In this document: positions 21,344-33,470 of the stretch, piece after piece
Numbering within the stretch: the first letter of the stretch is position 1
Layout of the letters: each line of letters starts with the position of its first letter
Source of the DNA: Trifolium pratense
Taxonomy: Eukaryota; Streptophyta; Magnoliopsida; Fabales; Fabaceae
NCBI RefSeq assembly: GCF_020283565.1
Contig: NC_060063.1
Location: 18,542,720-18,606,719 of the forward strand
Reading direction: 5' to 3'
DNA length: 64,000 nucleotides
Translations under genes and position numbers: made by a program
The notes under the pieces: model-generated
The model's input: the letters and a program-made list of their open reading frames with translations, nothing else
Database searches by the model: none
Told to the model about the DNA's origin: nothing

Positions 21344-22430
21344 TGAAGGTGTGAAAACACAAGAAGGGGGGGTTGAATTGTGTTTTAGCTAAGTTAAAAC
21401 TTTTTCAAGTTCTTAACTCAACTAAGTTAGCAGCGGATAAATAACACAAATAATAACAAGAGAGAGAGAGAGATCACACAAGCAATTTATACTGGTTCCT
21501 CTCACAAAACGAGAGTAGTCCAGTCCCCTTGCACTTCCAAGGGATTTCACTATAATCACACAAGATTACACCTGCTCAAGCACACAAGCAAGAGACTTCT
21601 CAACAATGCTCAAGCACACAAGCTTAAGACTTCACACTTAAGCACACAAGCTTAAGTTTCCTCAAGTAATAGTAAAGTATATGAAGATATACAAATGCTC
21701 TTAGATGAACCTAAAGAGAGCAAATACAAATAGTATAGAGTATTTGACTAAAGTGCAAAAACACTTGATAAGAGGTTCAGAGCTTGTATACACAGAATTC
21801 AGAGTTTTTTCAGCACACGTTCAATCCTTAATCATGTATATATGTTGTAGCTGATTCTTCTAGTATATATACCACCAGAAAAGAGTCGTTGCAAAAAGAA
21901 CCGTTGGAGTTGATAAACTTTTGTCTTCAAGCAGTCTGTCTTGATGCAGTTTGGTTGTATCCAGAACTAAGAAAGAGTTTCAGGTACTTTGACTACTGCA
22001 GAGTGGACTTTCCTTATTCAGCTAACAAAACTGAAGACCCACGTTCTCAAAAGAGGACAGACAAAACAAGAGTAGCTGAACTGATCAGCCTTGAAAGGTC
22101 CTTTTCTTCATTGGTAGAAGAGTTGACTAGCAACGAGAATCTTCACAGATTTCAAGAAGCTCTTCAGAGTTTGATGAAGCTTGTAGTCACTTAAGAAGTT
22201 CTGAAGTCTTCATCCTCTGAATGTTGTAACTTCTGAAGTCCAACATCTTCTGAGCGCTTATGAACTTCTGAATTCACCTCCTCTGAGCTTCATTCAGAGC
22301 TTATCTGATGCTTATATCTGCGCACTTAAAATAAATTTTTAGTCCTTCCAATTGTTTATTAATACTTTGTTATCATCAAAACCTTTATAGATTTAGGGGC
22401 AAACATTTTTAAATCAATTTTGTTCCAACA
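21344..22430 (-). repeat. Middle LTR shared by both copies
   Basis: 1087 bp, and identical to the right LTR by my line-by-line reading. It serves as the 5' LTR of the left body and the 3' LTR of the right body. No target duplication lies on either side of it, which rules out two independent insertions side by side. Confidence 0.95.
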
Positions 22431-23019
22431 ATCTCCCCCTTTTTGATGATGACAAACATAAGTATTAATTGACAATTGTTGTTAAATTAACATATCATGT
22501 TTTCTCTTAGGTTTATGAGGTTTGCAAGCTCCCCCTAAGATTGATACTCCTTAAAGCCAAAACTTCAGGTTATATCCATGATATTTTAATTTAGTATAAG
22601 ATTAAGATAATCTGAAATAAAACAAGTTTCATATCTTTCTTCAGAGTGAGAGGTTTGCAAGCTCTCCCCCTAAGTCTCATAAGGCTAAGTTAAAATTGCA
22701 CTCTTAACTTATCCTTACTTATGAAATTTATTTTAGTTTCAACTAACTTAGTCTCCGCATTGAAATACGTAAAACAACTTAAAAGTAACAACTTTTAATT
22801 TAACGGATAAAAGCGAGATAAAAGGCGTGGTTTCAGTTTTGAAACATATCACTTATCAATTAATGCGTAACTACTCCCCCTTTTGTCATTATCAAAAAGT
22901 AAAAAAAATTTATATAACCAAGACAGTCAAAGAAGAAGAGTGGTTGTTACAAAGGTGAATTTATTTCAAAGACAGAAAACAACGCGCTTAAAAGGTTATA
23001 AAAAGGTGAACGAGTTAAC
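22431..23019 (-). other. 3' non-coding region with repeated polypurine tracts (right copy)
   Basis: Same content as the left copy: a purine run against the LTR at 22431 and further ones near 22530, 22665 and 22878 on the minus strand. Confidence 0.7.
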
Positions 23020-23385
23020 ATGCCTTCTTCAAGTAAAAATAAGAATAAACGAGTTAATCAAGAAAGATTAGGAAGAATGAGAAGGTTCAGTACACGCATT
23101 GCAGAATTTCGGAGAAAGAAAGATGAAGAAAAACGCGAAAACGATGAGAAAAATAAAGAAGACAACAAGAAACCACAAGAAGCTGAGATAATAATCATCT
23201 CATCAGATTCTGAAGCTGAAGAGAATGAAGATGATGCTGACTATGTTGAGTTCTTGGCTAGCTATGTTCCAGAAGAGGAACAAGAAGAAGAAGAAGAAGA
23301 ACAAAATCCAGATCCCATAGAAATTTCATCAGAGGATGCTGAGGAGAAATCTGAGATTTCTTCTGAGTATTATCCATCTGATTAG
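23020..23385 (+). CDS. Antisense ORF with basic and acidic regions (right copy)
   Basis: The same 121-codon plus-strand ORF as in the left copy, with one residue changed (Asp at position 97 for Tyr). The basic N-terminus, the SUMO-interacting-like EIIIISSDSEAEE and the glutamate run are all kept. Because the two copies are so young, conservation between them is weak evidence of selection. Confidence 0.45.
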   Translation: MPSSSKNKNKRVNQERLGRMRRFSTRIAEFRRKKDEEKRENDEKNKEDNKKPQEAEIIIISSDSEAEENEDDADYVEFLASYVPEEEQEEEEEEQNPDPIEISSEDAEEKSEISSEYYPSD

Positions 23386-23637
23386 GATTAGGTTGTCTTT
23401 TTCCTTTTCTTTTTACCAATGTACTCAACATGGTTAGAGCATTAATAAAAATTTTCGTTTTAAAAGCATCTTGTGTTCTTATGGTCTTATTTAACAGAGA
23501 AAGTTTGCACAAAAATTAATAACAAATCACATAACTGACAAAAGAAGTTGTTTAGACAAAAATAACAAGTTCAGAAAACAAAAGAAAACAATCAAGCAAA
23601 ACAGAAGCAAAAACATAAAGAAAATGTGCATAGAATC

Positions 23638-26310
23638 CTAGGGTTTCTTAAGGAAAGCTAAGAGTTGGTCAAATTTGTCATTCAGCGATCCCACATTGGA
23701 AACTAAACCATCCACCTTGGTTTCCAATGTTTGGTGAGCAGCTCTTTGCCTTTCCAAACCTTCCTGCTGTTCCCTCAGGGCTTCTTGAAAGATCTGCAAC
23801 TGATTTACCACCTCAGGAGCTTGATCTTGAACTAAAGGCGCTTGTTCTTCAATCAAAGGTGCCTTGCCTTTATCAGAGGGTTCACCTTCCTCTGGATAGT
23901 CAATCATCAGCACATCCTCTTGGTTCTGAGAAGCAAGCACATCATCCTCTGAAATGTCCTCTGGTTGCAACTCATTTGCCAACTGGGCAACTCTTGCAGC
24001 AGCTTCTTCTAACCTTTCAGACTCAGACCTCTGAGCTTCAAGACTCTGAACCAGCTTGGAGTCTATCCAGATGACTTTGAAAGCGTTCAGACGTTGTTCA
24101 GCAGCAGCAAGTGCTTCCAGCTTAGCACGTTCAGACTCAGCATGATTGAAAGTAGTAATCCTCTTCAACTCAGCCCTAGCCAGACTTTCCCTCATGAAGC
24201 TTATCACATCCAAGTCTCTTCTTCCAACCACAGCCTTAATTTCCTCAGCAGCACCATCCAAAGCATTGCAAATCCTTGCCTTAATGCTTGAAACTTCCAA
24301 ATCCACATCAGAAGGACAAACTAGAAACCTGTCCTTTAGCAAAGATAATCTAACCAAGTCTTGATGCAATTGAGTGGATAGATTATTGAATGGGTTAGAT
24401 GATGAGGGTGAAGGATTGGGAATGGTAGAGAGGTTGGTTGATTCATTAGCAGGATTGTCAATAATGACAACTTCTGCCTCTGAAGGCTTGGGGGCACAAG
24501 TATGGATACGCTCAGGAGAAGCATATTCAGCACTTGGATTAGGATTTGGTTCAGGGGTTGATTCAGATGATGAGATGTCAGAGGTTAATTCAGGATAAAT
24601 ATGTTCAGCTGTTGGTTCAGGAGATTTATGTGGAGAAGGTTGTTTAGTGGGAGAAGCTTTGTCAGGATTTGGAGTGTGTGATATTAGTTCAGATGGTGAT
24701 ATGATAGGTGTTTCTTTTTGTGGTTGAGGTTGAGGTGATTTAGGTTTTGGAGGTGATGAAGGTTTCTGGGTGAAAGTTTGGTTATTCAGAGGGTCTGGAC
24801 TAAGATGTTTTTCTAATTCTGATAAGGGGTTATCAGAGGTTGGAGTTTCAGTGGTTGGTAAAACAGTTCTGAGAGGTTTGGTGTAACCTATTCCAATCTC
24901 TTTTGCATTAAAGACATACTTGGTAGACTTACCTTTACCTTTAGGAGTAGGAGCAGGTCTTTTCCTCAATCTTGCAGCCAAAGTCTCTTCATCAGATTCA
25001 GTCTCATCTTCTGACTCAGACTCTTCAGATGAGCTGGATACTTCAACAACAACAAGCTCTTTTGAAGCTTCTTCAGTAGCCTTGGTAGTAGATTCTTCAT
25101 GTTTCTTCTTTGTTCTTTGCTCAGCCATAGATTGTTCAACTTTAACTTTCTTTTGAGCCAAAAGATCTGGCTTAGGTAGATCATCTTGAGCTTCAGCCTT
25201 TCTCTTTTGCTTCCTAGAAGGGTTATACTGGTTTGCAGGAGCCTTTGGAACCATACTCCTATCAACAACAAAACCTTCTTTTCTGAGCACTTCTAAGTAG
25301 TCCTGAATCACATGCTCAGCATCAGCTTCAGATATAACTGGGTAGCCTTCTATGTACAGACGATCTTCAAGCCTAACAGAGAACTCTTGTGGAGGAGCAA
25401 CAGGCTTAGATGCAATCAAACGCATCTTGGACAGAAAACTAGCATTCAGAATCTCTGGATAAAACTTCTTCTGAACCAGTTCTGGGTGGAACTTCTGCAA
25501 GTTCTGAACTACGTGACCTTGATATAGAAGATCTGACAACAACCTGGGATAAACTATAGTAGTTTTCCTCTGAGACTTACTTGCAAAAATTGCTTCACAA
25601 ATTCGTTCAAAAAAGTAATCTCCAAGATTAACTCTCTTCCTTGTCAGAAGGAAATATAACAAATGACGATGCGTCCAGGAGATTGTATCAGTCCCTCCAA
25701 CTCTTGGACTGATAGAAGCAAGGATTATCTTGAACATAACTCTGCACTTGTCAGTCAATCCTTTGACTTTCCCTTTCAGCTTGAAGTCAGTGCAGATGAG
25801 ATGCAGAAGATCATCTCTATATCTGGTATCCTTTTCAAAAGCATCTAACTCTATCCCAGAGTTAGGTAGACCAAGAAGAGCATTGAAATGAATTGGTGAG
25901 AAAGCCATATTCATCCCACAGATGTTAGACCTAATCTGAACACCTGTAAAATCCAGCAAGCCCATTTCCTTCCTAGTTTTACCCTTCAGACTAGGATTCC
26001 TCTCAATAGCAGCAATCTCTTCCTTCTTCGCTTCATGTTTATCAAACACTCTTGCTTTCATCCAGAATTTCTTCAACAAATCTGGGTAGATAGGACCGTT
26101 AAGCATGTCGAAGTACTTATCCCATCCTTGTGATGTAAAGTACTGCTTAACTTCAAAACCGTTGGCAGACAAACTATCAAAGTCCACAATCTTCTCAGAC
26201 AGAAAGCAGAGTTCAGATTCAGGAAACTCCATCTCGTTCCCAACAATCTGAAGATTCTTGAACATAAACGGTGGAATCTTTGTTGAAGAAGATGACGACG
26301 ATCCGGCCAT
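23638..26310 (-). CDS. Extra 'envelope-like' ORF of the Sirevirus element (right copy)
   Basis: 890 codons, open throughout, with about eight amino-acid differences from the left copy. Most of these lie in the low-complexity middle and the coiled-coil tail. The N-terminal 350 residues are unchanged. Confidence 0.75.
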   Translation of the reverse strand: MAGSSSSSSTKIPPFMFKNLQIVGNEMEFPESELCFLSEKIVDFDSLSANGFEVKQYFTSQGWDKYFDMLNGPIYPDLLKKFWMKARVFDKHEAKKEEIAAIERNPSLKGKTRKEMGLLDFTGVQIRSNICGMNMAFSPIHFNALLGLPNSGIELDAFEKDTRYRDDLLHLICTDFKLKGKVKGLTDKCRVMFKIILASISPRVGGTDTISWTHRHLLYFLLTRKRVNLGDYFFERICEAIFASKSQRKTTIVYPRLLSDLLYQGHVVQNLQKFHPELVQKKFYPEILNASFLSKMRLIASKPVAPPQEFSVRLEDRLYIEGYPVISEADAEHVIQDYLEVLRKEGFVVDRSMVPKAPANQYNPSRKQKRKAEAQDDLPKPDLLAQKKVKVEQSMAEQRTKKKHEESTTKATEEASKELVVVEVSSSSEESESEDETESDEETLAARLRKRPAPTPKGKGKSTKYVFNAKEIGIGYTKPLRTVLPTTETPTSDNPLSELEKHLSPDPLNNQTFTQKPSSPPKPKSPQPQPQKETPIISPSELISHTPNPDKASPTKQPSPHKSPEPTAEHIYPELTSDISSSESTPEPNPNPSAEYASPERIHTCAPKPSEAEVVIIDNPANESTNLSTIPNPSPSSSNPFNNLSTQLHQDLVRLSLLKDRFLVCPSDVDLEVSSIKARICNALDGAAEEIKAVVGRRDLDVISFMRESLARAELKRITTFNHAESERAKLEALAAAEQRLNAFKVIWIDSKLVQSLEAQRSESERLEEAAARVAQLANELQPEDISEDDVLASQNQEDVLMIDYPEEGEPSDKGKAPLIEEQAPLVQDQAPEVVNQLQIFQEALREQQEGLERQRAAHQTLETKVDGLVSNVGSLNDKFDQLLAFLKKP

Positions 26311-26759
26311 TGTTGGAGATTAGGGTAGGGTTTGGAAACTAACGAGAGAGAAAGAAAGTGTGTTGGAGGTTTAGAGAGAATATGAAAGTGTAGGTTGTGA
26401 AAGTGAATAGTGTGCAAGTGTATTGTGTAAGTTTATTTAAATGAGTACAGTTAACATGAAAATAGCAAATTTGGGAAGTTACGCTAATTGACAGAAAGTT
26501 GAATACCAAAAATCATCATTAACCACCCACTACCTGACACACGTAGACCACGTGCAGAAATTTACTCGGTAACTGCTATTTTAATGGACAACTGTTCAGC
26601 AGTGAATACTAATCGTTTCCCACTTAAATAGTTCAGAGCCTCTGAGATATTTAAAATTCTCTATCAGAGTTAAGTACTTCAGAGCTTGTGTTTCAGATGT
26701 TCTGAGTCATAAGTTCTGATATACTTAACCTCTTACACTTTAATTGCCAAAAAAAATTT

Positions 26760-29486
26760 TCATTCAGAGATTGAAAACATGTTCAGATGTTTCTTAATAA
26801 AATCAAATCTTTCAACAGGTAAGGCTTTAGTAAATATGTCAGCCCATTGATTTTCAGTATCAACAAACTTAATATCTATAATGCCTCTCTGAACATAATC
26901 TCTGATAAAATGGTGTTTAATTTCAATATGTTTGGCTCTAGAGTGTAGGATAGGATTTTTAGATAAATGAATGGCTGCAGTATTGTCACAATATAAAGGA
27001 ATATTGTTACTGCTTACCTGATAATCTTCTAACTGATATTTTAACCAGAGTAGTTGTGTACAACACTTAGCTGCTGAAATGTATTCTGCTTCTGCTGTAG
27101 ACAAAGCTATAGTAGTTTGTCTCTTACTAGCCCAGGAGATAAGGTTTTCACCAACAAATTGACAATTGCCACTTGTGGATTTTCTTTCAATTTTATCTCC
27201 AGCATAGTCAGCATCACATAATCCATTTAGCACATAATCATTGGATTTCTTATAGAGAAGTCCAAGATTAGTTGTTCCTTTCAGATACCTAAAGATTCTC
27301 TTTACAGCAGTAAGATGAGATTCTCTGGGATCTGACTGGAATCTTGCACATAAGCATACACTGAATAAAATATCTGGTCTAGAGGCTGTCAGATAGAGTA
27401 AGGAACCAATCATACCTCTGTAGACCTTTTGATCTACTTTTCCTTCATCATCTGACTTGCTCATGTTGGTAGTTGAATGCATAGGAGTGTTCATTATCTT
27501 GCAGTCATCTAGATTGAATTTCTTCAGAAGTTCCTTGGTGTATTTTGATTGATGAACATAAGTTCCTTCCTTCTTCTGATTAATTTGAATTCCAAGAAAG
27601 AACTTCAACTCTCCCATCATGCTCATTTCAAATTCATCCTGCATTATCTTAGAAAAATTCTTGCACAAAGCAGCATTAGTTGAACCAAAAATAATATCAT
27701 CAACATAAATTTGAATGATTAAGATGTCTTCTTTGGTTGTTTTTCTAAAGAGTGTGCAGTCAACCTTTCCTTTCTCAAAACCTTTTTCAAGAAGGAAATT
27801 ACTGAGTCTATCATACCAAGCTCTTGGAGCTTGTTTCAGACCATACAGTGATTTCTTCAGTTTAAAAACATGTTCTGGGTTTGAGACATCTTCAAAACCA
27901 GGAGGTTGCTTAACATACACTTCTTCAGAAATGAAACCATTTAAGAAGGCACTTTTAACATCCATCTGATACAAGGTTATTCCATGATTAACAGCATAAG
28001 ATAGAAGTAACCTGATTGCTTCAAGTCTAGCAACTGGTGCAAAGGTTTCAGTATAGTCAATCCCCTCTTGTTGACTATAACCTTGTGCAACCAATCTAGC
28101 CTTGTTTCTCACCACTTCACCTTGTTCATTCAGCTTGTTTCTGAATACCCATTTTGTTCCAATAATGTTCTTGTGTGACGGTTTAGGCACTAGAGTCCAC
28201 ACATCATTCCTTTGAAATTGATTCAGCTCTTCTTGCATTGCTACAATCCAAGCATCATCTTTCAGAGCTTCATCAATCTTTGAGGGTTCCATCATTGAGA
28301 TAAGACCAACTAAAGATTCCTCATTTCTCAGTTGAGATCTTGTCTTTCTTGGACTGTCCTTGTTGCCTAATATCAGTTCCTCTGGATGTGATGATTTGTA
28401 TTTGAAAGTATTTCTTGGGGGCTCATCATCTTCAGACTCATCAACATCAGGTTCAGCAGTTGCTTCAGCTCTTTGTTGTTCAGAGTCTGTAGGAACTATT
28501 TCATTCAGAGGTTCTTCAGAGAATGGATGTTCTGAGTAGTTTGGAATATCTGAATATTGATCCTCTGATACCTGAAATCTAGACAAACCTTCCACAAGCT
28601 CTGACACTTGGTCAGGCTCTTTGTCATCAAATTTGACATGCATAGTTTCTTCCACAGTATGTGTTTCAGAAATATACAGTCTGTATGCTTTTGAGCGTTC
28701 AGAGTATCCTATAAAGATACCCTTGTAACCTCTAGCATCAAATTTCTTTAGATGGACTTTGTTGTTCAAGATATAACATGTACATCCAAACTGATGAAAA
28801 TAAGAAATGTCAGGTTTTCTTCCTTTGAACAATTCATAAGCAGTTTTGTTCAACTTAGATCTGATATAGATTCTATTTTGAACATAACATGCTGTGTTTA
28901 CAGCTTCTGCCCATAAAAACTTTGCTACATTTGTTTCATGCATCATGGTTCTGGCCATTTCTTGCAGAGTTCTATTCTTCCTTTCTACAACCCCATTTTG
29001 TTGAGGAGTTCTAGGAGAAGAGAATTCATGCAGAATGCCATATTTTTCACAAAAGTTTTCAAAAGGTTCATTTTCAAATTCTCCACCATGATCACTTCTA
29101 ACTTTTAAAATAGTGTAGCCTTTTTCATTTTGAATTTGTTTGCAGAAGATGCTAAACTCATCATAAGCTTCATCCTTTGTTCTTAGGAATTTTACCCAAG
29201 TCCATCTACTGTAATCATCAACAATTACTAATCCATACTTCTTTCCATTGATAGAGGCAGTTTGAACTGGCCCAAAAAGATCAATGTGAAGAAGTTCCAA
29301 TGGTCTTGAGGTAGAGACAATGTTCTTAGGTTTAAAAGAGGATTTTGTAATCTTTCCTTTTTGACATGAACCACAAAGTGTGTTTGAGTGATATTTGATT
29401 TTAGGTAAACCTCTGACAAGGTCAAGCTTGCTAAGCTTAGAGATTAACCTCCAGTTAGCATGGCCTAACCTCTTATGCAGATCCAT
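26760..29486 (-). pseudogene. pol: integrase, reverse transcriptase, RNase H (right copy)
   Basis: A single 908-codon frame holding the integrase, the variable acidic linker, the RT with [10 protein letters not shown], and the RNase H through its C-terminal end ([13 protein letters not shown]). Unlike the left copy it has no nonsense codon. It is still cut off from gag-protease by the shared one-base loss at its 5' end, so a full polyprotein could not be made from this copy without frameshifting. The catalytic motifs of all three enzymes look complete. Confidence 0.9.
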
Positions 29487-29917
29487 TTTTCTTCACTCAA
29501 GGTCAAAAGACACATCACTTTTTGTTCATTCAAATCAGAAAGATTAATTTTATAAACATTGTTCTTTCTCAGACCTTTGAATATAATGGAGTTATCAGAT
29601 TGTTTAGACACAGTACATGATTCCTTATTAAAGACAACTACATAACCATTGTCGCAAAATTGACTTATGCTCAATAGGTTATGTTTGAGTCCATCAACTA
29701 ACCAAACATCATTAATAGATAGGGAAGAATTACCTACTGTACCTGTACCTATTATCTTTCCCTTTTGATTACCTCCAAAGCCAACAGATCCTCCTTCTTT
29801 CATAGTCAGCTTAGAAAATAGTTGTTTGTCACCAGTCATATGCCTTGAACATCCACTATCCAGATACCATGAGTGTTTCATGATATTTCTTTGAGTGGCA
29901 GGCTGTATGAGAAACAA
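29465..29917 (-). pseudogene. pol, protease part, frameshifted (right copy)
   Basis: The same as the left copy: protease motif YLDSGCSRHMTG, out of frame with both gag and integrase. Confidence 0.85.
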
Positions 29918-29919
29918 CT

Positions 29920-32313
29920 TTAATCATTGCGATAGAACTCTTCATCAAGGTTAATGATAAAGTCATCCCAATATTCTTCCTCTTCATTTATCAAGTTCTG
30001 ATTGTTAACTTGAGAACTTGTCAGCCATTGGTCTAGGACATAAGCCCTTCTTCCTTTGCATAAGACTTGTTTCCACATTCTAGGTAGGACATATCCTTTC
30101 CTAGTTGGTAAATCTGAATGATACATTATTTCAGCTTTTGGTACCCATCTTCTGGGTCCACGCTTGTTAGTCCATACATGCTTACTATGTTGTCTAGTGT
30201 TAGAGAAAGATCTTGGTTTGGAATAATAACCTTTTTGAAATCTTTTCTTTGTTTGAAATCTGTTATTGTTCCAAGGTTTATGATTCCAGGGTTTGTATTT
30301 ATCATCAATCCCATGTTCTGATTGATTATATCTACTTACTCTAGAATCATAAATAATCTGAGTCTTGTACTTCATCTGAGATTTGGAGTTTGAATTTTTT
30401 CTTTTAAAAACTTCTGATCTTTTAGATTGACTAGCTTCAGGTACTGAAGTTCCTTTGGATTCAGAATTTGAAGTTTCAGATGTTGAAGCTTTCAGAACTT
30501 CTGAACTTATGTTCTCAGGTTCTGAACAACTTCTATCTTCTGAACTTTTCTTTCCAGATCCTGAGAAACTAGGTTCCTCTGAGCTGTCAGCTTCTAAATC
30601 ACTCAGATCATCTTTGTTATTTTCAACATTACCAAGATTCTTTCCCTCTTCACTTTGTGGAACAACATAATAAACCCAAGATTTTCCAACCTTTTTGGCA
30701 GAGGTCTTCAGCTTTGAATATGTTCTACCATATTCATAGCCAAGTCCCTCTCCTCTATGTCTCATGACATTATAAACAAGATTAGCAGTTTTGCTCTTAC
30801 CAAGGTTGAGATGCACAAACTGTTGAAGAGCTATTTCCTGCTCATCAATAGGTTTGTGACAAACAGCACAACCCTTTTCAAAGTCATTTACTCTATTCAG
30901 AGTTTCTTGATACAGACCTTGAAAGTGTTCTGCTTGTTCTGTCAGAGTGTTAAGCTTTTCTTGTAAAACTTTTTGTTTACTTAACACTCTGAGATGTTTC
31001 TCAATGACCTTGTTAAGTGCAGTTATAAGTTGAGATTTAGAGCAGTCAGAAAATACCTCATCAGTTACTTCAGAATCTGATTCTGATTCTGATTCATCGT
31101 CTGAGTCTGCATCTGAGTCAGTTGAAGCCATCAAGGCTAGATTTGCCTCTTCTTCTTCCTCAACTTCTTCCTCAGATGATAGCTCTTCAAAGGTAGCCAT
31201 CAGACTCTTTTTCAGTTTACTCTTGAATTGTTGCTTCTTTGAGCTGTATCTTTTGCTTTTGTCTTTAGCAGACATTTCTGGACAATCAGCAATAAAGTGT
31301 CCTGGCTTCTTACAGTTGAAGCAATTCTTCTGATCATCCTTCTTGCTGATAAAATTTCTGGAGCTGTTACCTCTGAAATTTCTTTTGTTAAATCTGTTCC
31401 ATTGCTGAAACTTGGTAAATAAAGCAAACTCATCCTCATTCATCTCATCCTCTTGACCATCAGCAGAAGATTCTTCTTCAATATCAAGAAGCTGAGTCTT
31501 AAGAGCCTTAGAAGTAGTCCTTGTTGACTGTAAAGCCACTGACTTGGACTTCTTCTTAGTTTCTGAGTCAGCATCCAGAACCATCTCATGGCTTCTGAGA
31601 TTGCTTATCAGAGCTTCAAGACTCAGAGTCTTGAGATTTTGAGCTTCCTCTATTGCAGTGACCTTGGGTCTCCAAGCAATAGGAAGACTTCTCAGAATCT
31701 TCTGAACATGGTCATAGGTGGAATAACTTCTCTTAAGAGCTTTAAGACCAGATACAAGGATTTGAAACCTTGTAAACATAGTCTCAATGTTTTCATCTTG
31801 TTGCATAGTGAATAGTTCATATTGCCTTATCAAAAGACTAGCTTTAGCCTCTTGAACCTTTTCATTACCATCATAGGTAGCACACATAGAGTCAAAGATA
31901 GATTTAGCAGTAGACTTGTTCTCTATTCTGACATAATCCTCATGTCTAATAGCACCAACAACAATGTCCTTTACTCTGTGATGCTTAGTGTAGGTTTTTA
32001 AGTTAGCTGGTGTGAGTAACTTTCTATGCTCAATGGACAATCTTCCATGTTCATTTAAGTTTTCAAAAGTTACTCCCAGCTCAACCAAATCCCACAACTC
32101 ATGATCAATAGCAGTAATATTGCTATACAGTCTTTCCTTCCACCACTCAAATAATGATGCATCACCATTGAATATAGGGGCTTTTCTATTGCCACTATGT
32201 TCATGTGATTCATTACTCAAGTAGTCATAACCAAAAGCATTTCTAGGACCACCACCAGCTCCACTGGCCTCTTCACCGGTTGTTCTAGTGCTACTATCAT
32301 CTCCTCCAGACAT
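29920..32313 (-). CDS. gag of the Sirevirus element (right copy)
   Basis: 797 codons, intact, with a CCHC knuckle and a long acidic/coiled-coil extension as in the left copy. It differs from that copy at three nucleotides by my count, two of them changing residues (Thr for Ile near residue 102, and one near the C-terminus). Confidence 0.9.
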   Translation of the reverse strand: MSGGDDSSTRTTGEEASGAGGGPRNAFGYDYLSNESHEHSGNRKAPIFNGDASLFEWWKERLYSNITAIDHELWDLVELGVTFENLNEHGRLSIEHRKLLTPANLKTYTKHHRVKDIVVGAIRHEDYVRIENKSTAKSIFDSMCATYDGNEKVQEAKASLLIRQYELFTMQQDENIETMFTRFQILVSGLKALKRSYSTYDHVQKILRSLPIAWRPKVTAIEEAQNLKTLSLEALISNLRSHEMVLDADSETKKKSKSVALQSTRTTSKALKTQLLDIEEESSADGQEDEMNEDEFALFTKFQQWNRFNKRNFRGNSSRNFISKKDDQKNCFNCKKPGHFIADCPEMSAKDKSKRYSSKKQQFKSKLKKSLMATFEELSSEEEVEEEEEANLALMASTDSDADSDDESESESDSEVTDEVFSDCSKSQLITALNKVIEKHLRVLSKQKVLQEKLNTLTEQAEHFQGLYQETLNRVNDFEKGCAVCHKPIDEQEIALQQFVHLNLGKSKTANLVYNVMRHRGEGLGYEYGRTYSKLKTSAKKVGKSWVYYVVPQSEEGKNLGNVENNKDDLSDLEADSSEEPSFSGSGKKSSEDRSCSEPENISSEVLKASTSETSNSESKGTSVPEASQSKRSEVFKRKNSNSKSQMKYKTQIIYDSRVSRYNQSEHGIDDKYKPWNHKPWNNNRFQTKKRFQKGYYSKPRSFSNTRQHSKHVWTNKRGPRRWVPKAEIMYHSDLPTRKGYVLPRMWKQVLCKGRRAYVLDQWLTSSQVNNQNLINEEEEYWDDFIINLDEEFYRND

Positions 32314-32366
32314 AGTGTTCTCACAAGATCTTTACTGTCTCACTGTTAAGTGAAAGTAACAGACCA

Positions 32367-32383
32367 GAGCTCTAGATACCAAT
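32367..32383 (-). other. Primer-binding site beside the right (5') LTR
   Basis: TGGTATCTAGAGCTC on the minus strand, two bases inside the 5' LTR boundary. It resembles an initiator-Met tRNA site with one extra base. Confidence 0.7.
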
Positions 32384-33470
32384 TGAAGGTGTGAAAACAC
32401 AAGAAGGGGGGGTTGAATTGTGTTTTAGCTAAGTTAAAACTTTTTCAAGTTCTTAACTCAACTAAGTTAGCAGCGGATAAATAACACAAATAATAACAAG
32501 AGAGAGAGAGAGATCACACAAGCAATTTATACTGGTTCCTCTCACAAAACGAGAGTAGTCCAGTCCCCTTGCACTTCCAAGGGATTTCACTATAATCACA
32601 CAAGATTACACCTGCTCAAGCACACAAGCAAGAGACTTCTCAACAATGCTCAAGCACACAAGCTTAAGACTTCACACTTAAGCACACAAGCTTAAGTTTC
32701 CTCAAGTAATAGTAAAGTATATGAAGATATACAAATGCTCTTAGATGAACCTAAAGAGAGCAAATACAAATAGTATAGAGTATTTGACTAAAGTGCAAAA
32801 ACACTTGATAAGAGGTTCAGAGCTTGTATACACAGAATTCAGAGTTTTTTCAGCACACGTTCAATCCTTAATCATGTATATATGTTGTAGCTGATTCTTC
32901 TAGTATATATACCACCAGAAAAGAGTCGTTGCAAAAAGAACCGTTGGAGTTGATAAACTTTTGTCTTCAAGCAGTCTGTCTTGATGCAGTTTGGTTGTAT
33001 CCAGAACTAAGAAAGAGTTTCAGGTACTTTGACTACTGCAGAGTGGACTTTCCTTATTCAGCTAACAAAACTGAAGACCCACGTTCTCAAAAGAGGACAG
33101 ACAAAACAAGAGTAGCTGAACTGATCAGCCTTGAAAGGTCCTTTTCTTCATTGGTAGAAGAGTTGACTAGCAACGAGAATCTTCACAGATTTCAAGAAGC
33201 TCTTCAGAGTTTGATGAAGCTTGTAGTCACTTAAGAAGTTCTGAAGTCTTCATCCTCTGAATGTTGTAACTTCTGAAGTCCAACATCTTCTGAGCGCTTA
33301 TGAACTTCTGAATTCACCTCCTCTGAGCTTCATTCAGAGCTTATCTGATGCTTATATCTGCGCACTTAAAATAAATTTTTAGTCCTTCCAATTGTTTATT
33401 AATACTTTGTTATCATCAAAACCTTTATAGATTTAGGGGCAAACATTTTTAAATCAATTTTGTTCCAACA
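32384..33470 (-). repeat. LTR, right copy (5' LTR of the compound)
   Basis: 1087 bp, ending CCAACA on the plus strand directly before the aattt target duplication. It should contain the promoter that drives minus-strand transcription of the compound. Confidence 0.95.

Larger units (their letters stand above)
10304..33470 (-). mobile_element. Compound Sirevirus-type copia element, LTR-body-LTR-body-LTR
   Basis: Three direct LTRs of 1087 bp start at 10304, 21344 and 32384, exactly 11040 bp apart, with two 9953-bp bodies between them. The outer flanks carry the same 5-bp duplication, aattt (10299-10303 and 33471-33475). No duplication separates the two copies, so this is one integration that became, or arrived as, a tandem dimer. 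All coding frames run on the minus strand except one antisense ORF per copy. The order gag, protease, integrase, RT, RNase H, then a long extra ORF, identifies Ty1/copia of the SIRE/Maximus (Sirevirus) lineage. I count about 13 body differences and one LTR difference between copies. Confidence 0.9.
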
